Source of the DNA: an uncultured Bacteroidales bacterium
Lineage (GTDB): Bacteria; Bacteroidota; Bacteroidia; Bacteroidales; P3
DNA: 44,115 nucleotides
Direction of reading: 5' to 3'
Assembly: GCA_937884485.1 (NCBI GenBank)
Contig: CALGCG010000118.1
Location: 1 to 44,115 of the forward strand
The position numbers and the translations under genes are program-made. Below the pieces are notes generated by a model. The model was given only the letters and a program-made list of their open reading frames with translations, was not told where the DNA came from and did no database searches. The first letter of the stretch is position 1, and each line of letters opens with the position of its first letter. Shown piece after piece: positions 22,208-30,630 of this stretch.

Positions 22208-23077
22208 ATGAAGAAAGCGCTGTACATACTCATCCTAATCCTGTCGCACCCATTGTTGATGCTATCGCAGACTCTGGACGCCCATCCTGACAACATCTAC
22301 ACCGAACAGGAGCAAGGGCATGCCAAACCCATTCCCTACCCTTTCGTGCGTCAGTCTGACATAGTATGGAGCATCGACCTGTGGAAAACCATCAACGTCA
22401 GCGAACTCTTTAACCATTTCTTTTATTTCCCCAACGACGAATACCATACTTACGGCAAAAAAAGTCTGGCCTACATTATCTGGGACGCCGTTGTCGCGGG
22501 AGAGATACCCATTTTCGAGGACGACGAGCTACTGATACCCATTGACAACGCCGCCTTTGTCGAACGCTATACCCGCCCCGACACCATCCAGTTGGAAATA
22601 GGCTACGACGAAGACGACAATGAACTCTTTGAGACCATCATCCGGCCCAAAAACTTCGACGGCTCAGAGATATACAATTATGCTTTCCGCGAAACATGGT
22701 TCATCGGACGGCAGGACTCTCGGCAGGATTCGCGACGCATCGCCCTCGCACCGATGAAAGAGACCTACCGCGAGCTGCTGCAAGGCGAGCCCATACCGTT
22801 AGGCACCCAGCCTCTGTTCTGGATACCCATGCAGAATCCTGCCGTGCGCAACCTCCTGGTTCGCTACACAGCCTATATCGATGCCGACAATCTTGCCCGA
22901 CAACCCTCTTGGGATTGGGTATTCATCAACCAATATTACGAAGCCTATATCACGCGCGAGTCCAACCGCTATCTGCGCAAAATCAGCGACTATCTCACTG
23001 GCGAGAGTGCCATTCTCGAAGCCGAAAACATCGAGAACAAAGTCTTCGACATCGAAGACGCCATGTGGGAATACTAA
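22208..23077 (+). CDS. Second GldN-family protein (GldO-like paralogue)
   Basis: 289 residues with a signal peptide (about 1-20). It shares the GldN pattern with its neighbour: IPYPFVRQSDIVWS, LWKTINVSELFNHFFYFPND, FRETWFIGRQDSRQDSR, LFWIPMQNPAVRN and an ending DIEDAMWEY like LESDMWEY of the first copy. Tandem GldN paralogues (gldN/gldO) are known in other Bacteroidota and can partly replace each other. Divergence is clear but all family blocks are kept, so it looks functional. Expression may be limited by the hairpin directly upstream. Confidence 0.9.
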   Translation: MKKALYILILILSHPLLMLSQTLDAHPDNIYTEQEQGHAKPIPYPFVRQSDIVWSIDLWKTINVSELFNHFFYFPNDEYHTYGKKSLAYIIWDAVVAGEIPIFEDDELLIPIDNAAFVERYTRPDTIQLEIGYDEDDNELFETIIRPKNFDGSEIYNYAFRETWFIGRQDSRQDSRRIALAPMKETYRELLQGEPIPLGTQPLFWIPMQNPAVRNLLVRYTAYIDADNLARQPSWDWVFINQYYEAYITRESNRYLRKISDYLTGESAILEAENIENKVFDIEDAMWEY

Positions 23078-23105
23078 TGAGGATTATAAAGGAGGGCAAT
23101 GTCTT

Positions 23106-24158
23106 TTAATTCTTGCCTACCCCATAGTTGCGCCAACGCTCGATACAATTGGCCATATCGGCGGGCAACGCACTCTCAAAGTGCATCTTCTCCTTTGTGC
23201 CAGGATGGACAAAACCCAGCACCAAGGCGTGGAGAGCCTGTCGCGGCAGCACCTCGAAGCAATTCTCGACAAACTGTTTGTAGCGTGAAAAAGTAGTGCC
23301 TTTCACTATCTCGTCGCCGCCATAGGCCATATCGTTGAACAGCGGATGACCGATATGTTTCATGTGAGCGCGTATCTGGTGTGTGCGACCCGTCTCCAGC
23401 ACACACTCCACCAGTGTAACGTAGCCAAACCGCTCCAGCACATGCCAATGCGTCACCGCATGTTTTCCCTTCTGTTCTTCCTCGGGGACTCCCTCCTCAT
23501 GGGGATAGACGCACATCACCTTGCGGTCCCTGAGCGACCGGCCGATATTGCCTACTATCGTGCCGCTATCCTCGTCAAAGTCTCCCCATACCAAGGCATT
23601 GTACTTTCTTTCTATTGTATGCTCGAAGAACTGCTTGGCGAGGAATGCCTGTGCCTCCTCGTTTTTAGCCACCAGCAGCAGGCCCGACGTGTCCTTGTCG
23701 ATGCGGTGCACCAGGAAAGGCTTGGCCTCCTCCCCACCCCGCGTTTTCTTCCCCTGCAGATAGTAGAGCAGTCCGTTGAGCAGCGTGCCCGACCAGTTGC
23801 CCACCCCCGGGTGGACCACAAGCCCTGCTTGCTTGTCGACGACAAGGACATCCTCGTCCTCATAGGCGATCTTGAACTCCACAGGCTCGGGCAACAGCTC
23901 AAACTCATGCGGAGGCTCTGGCAGGAGAATACTGATTTCGTCCAGCGGTTTCACGCGGTAGTTGGCCTTGACAGCCTTGCCGTTGACAACAACACACTCG
24001 GCCTTCGTCGCCGCCTGTATCTTGGTGCGCGACACCCCCTGCAGACGCATCTGCAGATACCTGTCTATGCGGAGCATCTCCTGCCCGCGGTCCACAACGA
24101 TATGGTGGTGCTCATACAGTTCCTGCTGTTGTTCGTCGAGTTCAAAATCCTCTGCCAT
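23106..24158 (-). CDS. rluD: RluA-family 23S rRNA pseudouridine synthase (RluD-like)
   Basis: 350 residues. An N-terminal S4 RNA-binding domain (about 25-85) precedes the pseudouridine synthase domain with the catalytic Asp D154 in HRIDKDTSGLLL, plus RKYNALVWG and TGRTHQIRAHMKHIGHP. This is the pattern of the RluA/RluD family modifying 23S rRNA helices. The exact target uridines cannot be fixed by sequence alone. Its ATG overlaps the stop of the upstream gene (TGATG at 24160-24156), suggesting translational coupling. It is convergent with the second gldN, with a 28-bp gap. Confidence 0.9.
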   Translation of the reverse strand: MAEDFELDEQQQELYEHHHIVVDRGQEMLRIDRYLQMRLQGVSRTKIQAATKAECVVVNGKAVKANYRVKPLDEISILLPEPPHEFELLPEPVEFKIAYEDEDVLVVDKQAGLVVHPGVGNWSGTLLNGLLYYLQGKKTRGGEEAKPFLVHRIDKDTSGLLLVAKNEEAQAFLAKQFFEHTIERKYNALVWGDFDEDSGTIVGNIGRSLRDRKVMCVYPHEEGVPEEEQKGKHAVTHWHVLERFGYVTLVECVLETGRTHQIRAHMKHIGHPLFNDMAYGGDEIVKGTTFSRYKQFVENCFEVLPRQALHALVLGFVHPGTKEKMHFESALPADMANCIERWRNYGVGKN

Positions 24159-26089
24159 CAGTGCTTGATTATAAGTTTCTTTATTGCGACGGTATTCTTT
24201 CCGTCCACACAGCGCACCACGTAGACGCCCTCCGGCAGTCCACGCAGTTCTACCCGGTTGCTCTTTGCGCTGGCAACCATTTCCCCTTTCATATCATAAA
24301 TCCATACCTGAGCATCCGCTGCCAGACCGTCGAACCAAACGACCTCGCTGGCCGGATTGGGATACATTCCCACCTCTTCGCGTTCCACTTCGGCAATCGC
24401 CACGGCGGCGGCAGCGCCGAAACAGGGGCGCATCATCAGTGCGCCGCGCAATATGCTCTGCTGCCACTCCGTACCTGTCAGGTACCAGATGCGGTCGCTG
24501 GCATCGCAGTTCCGATCAAAACCCAGGTTGATGAAGTAGTTGTTTCCCTGCTCAAAACCCACAAAAACGGTATCGTCCACCTCCACCCCGCATTCCAGGA
24601 TGTAGCGGTGGAATCCATCCAGCCCTTCGAACAATGGCTTCCGTGCCCTCTGGTCGCGGTAGAGCACACTCTTGGGCTTGCCGTTTTCGCAGCTCCATAT
24701 CGTGATGAAAAACGGCACATCCTCGTTCTCTCCCGCCAGGGAACGGTTGAAACACAGGTCCAGCGCAGTCAATGTATCGTGGGCATTCAAGTCGAACCTG
24801 TAGGCCAGGTAGACCCGGCTGGCCGTCGACGTCAACCCATAGCCGTTCTCGGCCGTTCCGTCGTCGTAGGCATAATAGTCGGAGAAAACCTGGCGGAACC
24901 GCACTGTGTCGTTCTCTCCATGCGCATCGCCTCCCACACCCTCGCGCACTATGTGCACCACCTGGTACTCTGCCTGCGCCATTCCCTCCGGGAACGCATA
25001 TTCCAGCGCCGGAGCGGCATGGGCCTGGGCCTGCTGGTAGCTGCCGTCGGGCAGAAATGCCGGGGCGTTCTCAAAACCTCCGTTATAGCGGTGCAGCGTA
25101 TCGCCCTGGGCGTCGACCACCACATAGCGATACTGCGTGGCCAGCTCCGAGCTGTAGAGGTTGGTGATGGTCATTTCCAGCCCTGCAGCCATGTCACTCT
25201 GGCGATATTGCCGCGCCGGCATGGCCTGATAGTGGGCCAGCAGCGATGACGCAGGCGTCACGAAAGCCACGTCGCGGAATTCGGGCTGTCCCGTCGTGCG
25301 ACGGCCCCGGTCGACCAACACATAGTCCAGATGCCAGTAGTCGCAATTGCCTGCCAAACCGGGCTTGGTGGACTCGCCCACCGAACAGAAGTTGCGGAAA
25401 CGGAAAGCAAATTCGTCATTGAAAAAGGCGCTGTCGTCTATGGCCACAGCCACATACTGCCAATCCCTGCCCGTGGCGGCCACCAGCGAGTCCACCTCGC
25501 TGCCGCCGCACGACCACACGCGCACCCACGCGCTGTCTGCTGCGCGGTAGAACTCCAGCAACAGCGAGTCGCCACCCTCCGGTGCATCGCCGATGCGCAG
25601 CCAAAGGTCGCCCTTGCCGCCTCCGGGGAGGTAATAGAAACTCAGCACCACCGAGTCGGCTGGCGTCAGGCTGTCGAGGGCCAGGGGTTGCGAACAGAGG
25701 GTGTCGGCGGCGAACAATCCCGCCCCGGCGCCGTCGTAGAGTCTGCCGTCGGCGCCCACAGCGTCGAGCGTCGCCACCCCCACCGTCGGAGGCAGCAAGC
25801 CCGCGCCGTTGCCGACGGTGGCACCGGCGTTGTGCCACAGGGACGCCTGCGGGAAGGTCCGCGCAGCGGCGAAGTCGTCGAAGAACGGCAACCGCACCGC
25901 CTCCACGGCCTCCTTGCATGGCGCCTGTGCCACAGGTCCCCACTGCAAGGGCCGCAACAATTCCTGTGCCGAGGCTGGCCCCGCGGGAGCCACTGCCAGC
26001 AGCAGGCACACCAAAGCCTGCAACGTGCGGCGCACGCCGCGGGTCGGCTGCTTTACCACTGCTGTTGCCATTTCTGCTACCATGCCCAT
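24158..26089 (-). CDS. Secreted protein with T9SS type A C-terminal sorting domain
   Basis: 643 residues. A signal peptide (hydrophobic core about 22-38, cleavage near ASA-QELL) leads to a large beta-rich extracellular region containing jelly-roll-like blocks (SLTPADSVVLSFYYLPGG, FAFRFRNFCSVGESTKPG). The last 75 residues form a T9SS sorting domain, with MYPNPASEVVWFDG, VWIYDMKGEMV, LPEGVYVVRCVDG and the basic ending KKLIIKH. It is predicted to be exported and anchored by the T9SS. The start is uncertain: ATGs at 26089, 26083 and 26071 are in frame, and the first two overlap the PASTA gene. It lies between the PASTA gene and rluD. Confidence 0.85.
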   Translation of the reverse strand: MGMVAEMATAVVKQPTRGVRRTLQALVCLLLAVAPAGPASAQELLRPLQWGPVAQAPCKEAVEAVRLPFFDDFAAARTFPQASLWHNAGATVGNGAGLLPPTVGVATLDAVGADGRLYDGAGAGLFAADTLCSQPLALDSLTPADSVVLSFYYLPGGGKGDLWLRIGDAPEGGDSLLLEFYRAADSAWVRVWSCGGSEVDSLVAATGRDWQYVAVAIDDSAFFNDEFAFRFRNFCSVGESTKPGLAGNCDYWHLDYVLVDRGRRTTGQPEFRDVAFVTPASSLLAHYQAMPARQYRQSDMAAGLEMTITNLYSSELATQYRYVVVDAQGDTLHRYNGGFENAPAFLPDGSYQQAQAHAAPALEYAFPEGMAQAEYQVVHIVREGVGGDAHGENDTVRFRQVFSDYYAYDDGTAENGYGLTSTASRVYLAYRFDLNAHDTLTALDLCFNRSLAGENEDVPFFITIWSCENGKPKSVLYRDQRARKPLFEGLDGFHRYILECGVEVDDTVFVGFEQGNNYFINLGFDRNCDASDRIWYLTGTEWQQSILRGALMMRPCFGAAAAVAIAEVEREEVGMYPNPASEVVWFDGLAADAQVWIYDMKGEMVASAKSNRVELRGLPEGVYVVRCVDGKNTVAIKKLIIKH

Positions 26090-26964
26090 GAGTCAGAGTT
26101 ATCTTCTATCTCTTCCGGACTCGGACGCCCGTCCTCTATCGTGTTGACGTCGATAATCTTGGAGGAATCCACCCTGAATTCGGACACCATTTTGGACACA
26201 TCCGTATTCTCGGCATCGATATACCAGAGCTCCACGCTGGTGCCGTAGGGGTATTTGTTGACACCCGTGTAGTCGGGTTCCTGGCGGTAGACCACCGCCG
26301 TGCGCTTGTTCTTCACGCCCCTGAAGTGCTCCTCGCCCACGTTGAGCGACACCGCCAGGATGTCGCGCCGCGCCTTGTCGGCGGTCTTGCCGATGACGAA
26401 AGGCACACTGTTGCTGCCGGTGCCGTCGCCGGAGCCCACCACCAGGTCCACCACCGACCCGCGGGGCACCTGCTGGCCTGCATAGAGGCTCTTGCCGTTG
26501 CAGCTCTGGTCCACGACGCTGTTCTTATAGGGGTCTTCCACAAAAGTCAGCTTGCCGACCGAGAGGCCTATGGCATAGAGCTCCGACACCGCCTGCCGCA
26601 CCGAGAGGCCTGCCAACTCGGGCAGGACGGCGTCGTCGACATTGTAGGCCGTGATGCTGACATACACCTTGCGTCCATTCTTGACCATGGTGCCTCCCAG
26701 GGGGTCCTGCGTCAGGATGGTGCCTCCTTCGGTGCCCTCGCGGAAGATGGAGTCGAGCACCACGAAGTCCAGCTCCAGCTCATTGTTGGCCATGACCTCG
26801 GCAATGTTCTTGCCCACAATGTCGGGCATTTCGCTCTCCTCGCCCTGGCGGGCATAGATGCGGATGAAGATGAACACCAGCACCAGTATCACTGCCGACA
26901 CGCCCACCATCAACAGCAGGTGTAGCAGCCATGGGAACCTCTTGAAAAAACTTTCTTTTACCAT
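26077..26964 (-). CDS. Membrane-anchored PASTA-domain protein
   Basis: 295 residues. One N-terminal transmembrane helix (about 12-36) is followed by three PASTA repeats beginning near 47 (MPDIVGKNIAEVMANNELEL), 115 (LPELAGLSVRQAVSELYAIG) and 187 (VPFVIGKTADKARRDILAV), then an acidic tail. There is no kinase or transpeptidase domain, so this is the stand-alone type common in Bacteroidota, often next to rluD and ddl genes. PASTA domains can bind peptidoglycan, but this is not shown for the short Bacteroidota form. Confidence 0.87.
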   Translation of the reverse strand: MVKESFFKRFPWLLHLLLMVGVSAVILVLVFIFIRIYARQGEESEMPDIVGKNIAEVMANNELELDFVVLDSIFREGTEGGTILTQDPLGGTMVKNGRKVYVSITAYNVDDAVLPELAGLSVRQAVSELYAIGLSVGKLTFVEDPYKNSVVDQSCNGKSLYAGQQVPRGSVVDLVVGSGDGTGSNSVPFVIGKTADKARRDILAVSLNVGEEHFRGVKNKRTAVVYRQEPDYTGVNKYPYGTSVELWYIDAENTDVSKMVSEFRVDSSKIIDVNTIEDGRPSPEEIEDNSDSWAW

Positions 26965-27019
26965 TGTATACCTTCTAACTTTTATTCGTCTTTATATTTC
27001 ACCTCGGCGGCCCTAAGGC

Positions 27020-28330
27020 CTAATCGGCCAGGCTGCCGATGAGCGTGGCGGCGGTGCAGCTCTCCACGCGCACGCGGCGGTAGGTGCCGGGCACGGCGTC
27101 GCCGCGGTCGAACACCAGCACCTTGTTCTGGCTGTTGCGGCCGAAGAGCTGCTCCTTCGAGCGGTGGCTCTCGCCTTCCACCAGCACCTCGTATTCGCGC
27201 CCCACCTCGCGGCGGTTGTTCTCGAGGGCTATCTCGCCCTGCAGGGCGATGATCTCGTTCAGGCGGCGCGTCTTCTCCTCGTCGGCGATGTCGTCGGCCA
27301 GGTGCTTCCAGGCATAGGTACCCTCGCGGAGCGAGTATTTGAACATGTAGGCATAGTCGTAGCGCACACGGCGGAAGAGCGCCAGCGTGGCCTCGTGGTC
27401 CTCCTGCGTCTCGGTCGAGAAACCGGCGATGACGTCGGTGGTGATGGAGCAATCGGGCATGTAGCGGCGTATGGCGTCGACACGGTCCAGATACCACTCC
27501 ACGGTGTAGTGCCTGTTCATCAGCTTCAGCATGCGGTTGCTGCCGCTCTGCACCGGCAGGTGTATGCAACGGCAGATGTTGGGGTGCGCCGCCATGACCT
27601 CCAGCAGCTTGTCGCTGAGGTCTTTGGGGTGCGACGTGGCGAAGCGCACACGCAGCTGCGGGTCCACCGCGGCCACCCGCTGCATCAGCTCGGGGAATCC
27701 CACCTCGCCGCAGCGGTAGCTGTTCACGTTCTGCCCCAGCAGCGTCACCTCGCGGTAGCCCTGTCCGAAGAGCGCGCGGGCCTCGGCGACGATGGTCTCG
27801 GGGTCGCGGCTGCGCTCGCGCCCGCGGGTGTAAGGCACCACGCAATAGGCGCAGTAGTTCTGGCAGCCGCGCATAATGCTGACATAGGCGGAGATGCCGT
27901 TGCCCGCCAGGCGCACCGGCTCGATGTCGGCATAGGTCTCGGAGGTGCTGAGTTCCACCTCGGCGGCCTTCTGGCCGCGGCGCACCTCGGCCAGCATCTC
28001 CGGCAGCCGGCGGTAGGCGTCGGGACCGCACACAAAACTCACATTGTCCTCCTCCTCCATCAGGCGGCTCTGCAGACGCTCGGCCATGCAGCCCAGGATG
28101 CCCACGCGCAGCCCCTGGCGGCGGCTCTGCAACGCCCGCAGCTCGCGCACGCGGTGACGCACGCGCTGCTCGGCATTGTCGCGTATGGCGCAGGTGTTAA
28201 TCAGTATGAAATCGGCCTCGCCGGCCTCGGACACAAGACCATAGCCCGCACCCTGCAGGATGGACGCAATGACCTCGCTATCCGCAAAATTCATCTGGCA
28301 GCCATAGGTTTCTATGTATACTCTCTCCAT
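27020..28330 (-). CDS. miaB: tRNA-2-methylthio-N6-dimethylallyladenosine synthase (MiaB)
   Basis: 436 residues from the ATG at 28330 (MERVYIETYGCQMNF), the normal start of the family. Domains: N-terminal methylthiotransferase domain with cluster ligands C11, C47 and C81; a radical SAM domain with C156, C160 and C163 (MRGCQNYCAYC); and a C-terminal TRAM domain. It adds the methylthio group to i6A37 of tRNAs reading U-starting codons. The frame is open upstream to 28549, but that extension crosses the promoter at 28362-28355 and is not family-like. It heads the minus-strand operon miaB, PASTA protein, T9SS cargo, rluD. Confidence 0.95.
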   Translation of the reverse strand: MERVYIETYGCQMNFADSEVIASILQGAGYGLVSEAGEADFILINTCAIRDNAEQRVRHRVRELRALQSRRQGLRVGILGCMAERLQSRLMEEEDNVSFVCGPDAYRRLPEMLAEVRRGQKAAEVELSTSETYADIEPVRLAGNGISAYVSIMRGCQNYCAYCVVPYTRGRERSRDPETIVAEARALFGQGYREVTLLGQNVNSYRCGEVGFPELMQRVAAVDPQLRVRFATSHPKDLSDKLLEVMAAHPNICRCIHLPVQSGSNRMLKLMNRHYTVEWYLDRVDAIRRYMPDCSITTDVIAGFSTETQEDHEATLALFRRVRYDYAYMFKYSLREGTYAWKHLADDIADEEKTRRLNEIIALQGEIALENNRREVGREYEVLVEGESHRSKEQLFGRNSQNKVLVFDRGDAVPGTYRRVRVESCTAATLIGSLAD

Positions 28331-28697
28331 TGGTTTCGTCAAAAAATCAAAATGCAAAGATACGAAAAATAATTGAATCAATAATAAAAAACCTTTCCAC
28401 GCCCCCCGCAGCAATCCGCAGCCCGCAGCCGGACGCCTGCCGCCGCCGGGCGACGGGGCGGCAAAAAACGCCTCCCCCACCGGCCGGCAAACCCGTCGCC
28501 ACCCCCTACCCGCCATGCAGAAAACACGCTGACAATCAGCACTCAGCAAGTATCATCTCTTTCCCTTCTCTTTATCTTCCATTTACCTTCTTTTTAAGAA
28601 AATTCACCATGGTGGGCAATAAAAGGGAGAAAACCGCGTTATGACTGGCAAGAAAACCTAAAGCAGTAGTACTTAAATACAGAAAGGACAGTACATT
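28331..28697. other. Divergent intergenic region between miaB and the DUF6266 gene
   Basis: This 367-bp gap has an AT-rich part holding the miaB promoter (28331-28397), then a very GC-rich stretch (28398-28520) whose G-runs lie on the miaB sense strand, then a pyrimidine-rich run (28549-28593). The last shares the 13-mer TATCTTCCATTTA with the right arm of the 10-bp-unit hairpin at 2909-2921, but I see no inverted partner arm. No RNA gene or convincing promoter for the DUF6266 gene was recognised; GAAAGGACAG just before its ATG may help ribosome binding. Confidence 0.5.
28355..28362 (-). promoter_or_regulatory. Promoter of the miaB operon
   Basis: On the minus strand, TATCTTTG (28362-28355) matches TAnnTTTG and lies 24 bp upstream of the miaB ATG, giving a leader of about 20 nt. 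No clear -33 TTTG is visible in the AT-rich upstream stretch. Confidence 0.6.
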
Positions 28698-29522
28698 ATG
28701 GCAAAACAGACGGCAGGAATCATGGGAGGCTTTTGCGGCACGATAGGGCCGGTCATCGGCTACCAGTGGCGCGGGCGGTGGTGCATGCGAGCACGTCCGC
28801 GCAGCGTTGCCAATCCGCGCACCGAAGCGCAGCAGGAGCACCGCATGCTCTTCCGCGACATGGTGCAGACAGCGGGCCACCTGACGGCCGCCCTGCGCTA
28901 CGGCATGCGCCAGGCATCGCTGGAACAGGGCCTTACCGAGGGCAACCTCTTTGTGAGGATGAACAAGCACTGCTTCACCCCGCAGGGCATCGACTACAGC
29001 CGGCTGGCGCTGAGCACAGGCCCCGTGGCGCCGGTGGGCTTCGGCGCGGCGACGCTGGACGCCCACGGCACACTGCACGTGGAGTTTGAGCGCAACCCGC
29101 AGCGGATGAAAGCCAACAGCCACGACCGCGTCTTTGTGGCGGTCTACTGCCCTGAGCGGAAAGAGACGCTGCTGGCCGCGCCTGTGGCGCGCCACAGCAA
29201 GCGCGTGGCGCTGGCGCTGCCCGACGAATGGCTGGGACGGCAGCTGCACGTGTGGGGCTTCGTGCAGGACCACATGCAGCGGGCCTCGGAGTGCCAATAC
29301 ATCACCCTGGCCGACAGCGGCGCAGGGCAAACTGATATCATACATGAAACTTTTGATTATGAAAAAGATAACAGTGTTTATACTGGCCTCCATGAGTTGC
29401 ACGGCGGCATGGAGCCAGCGGGTGACCGACTCGGCATGGAGGGCCGACGTGAAGACGGTGACGCTGACGCTCGAAGGCGTGGAGCTGGAAGCTCCGGTGC
29501 TGACACAGAACAGCTGGGGTGA
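28698..29522 (+). CDS. DUF6266-family protein with an overlapping 3' extension
   Basis: 274 residues. The N-terminus has the family pattern: a short GIMGGFCGTIGPVIGYQWRG block, then RSVANPRTEAQQEHRMLFR. Residues 1-205 form the whole family-like part, ending near ASECQYITLAD. The remaining 70 residues (from about 206, base 29313 on) are low-quality sequence (GRREDGDADARRRGAGSSG) and overlap the next gene by 179 bp in another frame. The original stop has probably been lost, so the gene reads into its neighbour until a chance stop at 29522. The function of DUF6266 is unknown. Confidence 0.75.
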   Translation: MAKQTAGIMGGFCGTIGPVIGYQWRGRWCMRARPRSVANPRTEAQQEHRMLFRDMVQTAGHLTAALRYGMRQASLEQGLTEGNLFVRMNKHCFTPQGIDYSRLALSTGPVAPVGFGAATLDAHGTLHVEFERNPQRMKANSHDRVFVAVYCPERKETLLAAPVARHSKRVALALPDEWLGRQLHVWGFVQDHMQRASECQYITLADSGAGQTDIIHETFDYEKDNSVYTGLHELHGGMEPAGDRLGMEGRREDGDADARRRGAGSSGADTEQLG

Positions 29523-30630
29523 AACCGAGGGGCAGCTGCTGCTGCAGTTCGACGTGCTGGCCGACCAGGGCGAGGACCTGCGCTACTCGATAGCGCACTG
29601 CGACGCCCGCTGGCAGCGCGACGACCTGGAGCCCTATGAATTCATGTCGGGACCGGAATACGGCAACATCGAGAACGTCGACTTCTCGTTTGTCACTCAG
29701 CGCCCCTTCGTGCACTACAGCCAGCGGCTCCCGGCGCGCCACAGCGCCCTGAAACACTCGGGCAACTACGTGCTGACGGTGACCACCGACGACGGCAGCG
29801 ACACCCTGCTGACGCGCCGCTTCTGGGTCAGCGAGCAGGCCGCCACGGTCGACGCCCGCGTGGAACGCCCCTACGACGGCGCCGACATCATGCGCCGCCA
29901 GGAGGTGGACGTCACCGTCTGGGGCAACAACCAGGGGGGCCTGGGGGTTGACCTGAGGCCGGAATACGAGCGCGTGTTCGTGCAGCAGAACGGCCGCCAC
30001 GACAACGCCCGCTGGCTGGCATTCAGCGGCTACGAAGGACGCAAGCTGGCCTACCGCTACCGCCAGGAGAACATCTTCGACGGGGGCAACACCTTCCGCT
30101 TCTTCGACTGCTCCAACCTGCATTCGCCCATGTACAACGTGGTGCGCGTGGAGGAATACGGCGGCGAGACCTTCGCCATCATACGCCCTGAAGAGGACCG
30201 CTCGCGCAAACATTTCCTCAGCGAGAAGACCCTCAACGGGGGTATGAAAGTCAACATCTGGGACCGCACAAACAAGGCCCTGGAGGCGGACTATGTGTGG
30301 GTGAACCTGAGCCTGCCCATGGCACACCCCATGCTGGACAGGAGCGTCTACGTGGTGGGGCAGCTGACCGACTGGAAGCTGGACTCGGCCAGCCGCATGG
30401 ACTATAAACCCGAATACAAAGCCTACACCAAACGCCTGCTGCTGAAGCAGGGCTACTACAGCTACCAACTGCTGTGCGTGGGACGCCAGCAGGCGGAGTC
30501 GGCCACAGAACAGCTGGAAGGCGACCACGTGGAGGCACCGAACATCTATACCATCTATGTCTACCACCGCGGCCCCAGCGACCGCGCCGACAGGCTGCTG
30601 GCCGTGAGGCGTGTGGCAGCGGGTCAGTAG
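29344..30630 (+). CDS. Type IX secretion system plug protein (DUF5103 family)
   Basis: 428 residues from the ATG at 29344 (an in-frame ATG at 29359 gives MKKITVFILA). A signal peptide ends near AAWSQ. The body is beta-rich with blocks typical of the DUF5103/plug family: RYSIAHCDARWQRDDLEPYEF, VDFSFVTQRPFVHYSQRLP, RFFDCSNLHSPMYN, VVGQLTDWKLD and QGYYSYQLLC. The family is named for the plug that closes the periplasmic side of the SprA translocon pore when no substrate is engaged. Here it is encoded 6 kb from the T9SS core operon. The start overlaps the DUF6266 frame; the 3' end overlaps tilS by 7 bp on the opposite strand. Confidence 0.88.
   Translation: MKLLIMKKITVFILASMSCTAAWSQRVTDSAWRADVKTVTLTLEGVELEAPVLTQNSWGETEGQLLLQFDVLADQGEDLRYSIAHCDARWQRDDLEPYEFMSGPEYGNIENVDFSFVTQRPFVHYSQRLPARHSALKHSGNYVLTVTTDDGSDTLLTRRFWVSEQAATVDARVERPYDGADIMRRQEVDVTVWGNNQGGLGVDLRPEYERVFVQQNGRHDNARWLAFSGYEGRKLAYRYRQENIFDGGNTFRFFDCSNLHSPMYNVVRVEEYGGETFAIIRPEEDRSRKHFLSEKTLNGGMKVNIWDRTNKALEADYVWVNLSLPMAHPMLDRSVYVVGQLTDWKLDSASRMDYKPEYKAYTKRLLLKQGYYSYQLLCVGRQQAESATEQLEGDHVEAPNIYTIYVYHRGPSDRADRLLAVRRVAAGQ

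Noticed and set aside
28331..28549. N-terminal extension of miaB
   Set aside because: It would cross the TATCTTTG promoter and encodes a Gly/Arg-rich stretch unlike MiaB, while MERVYIETYG is the normal start.
28549..28593. Further unit-array hairpin upstream of the DUF6266 gene
   Set aside because: Only a pyrimidine-rich stretch resembling one arm is present; no inverted partner arm could be found.
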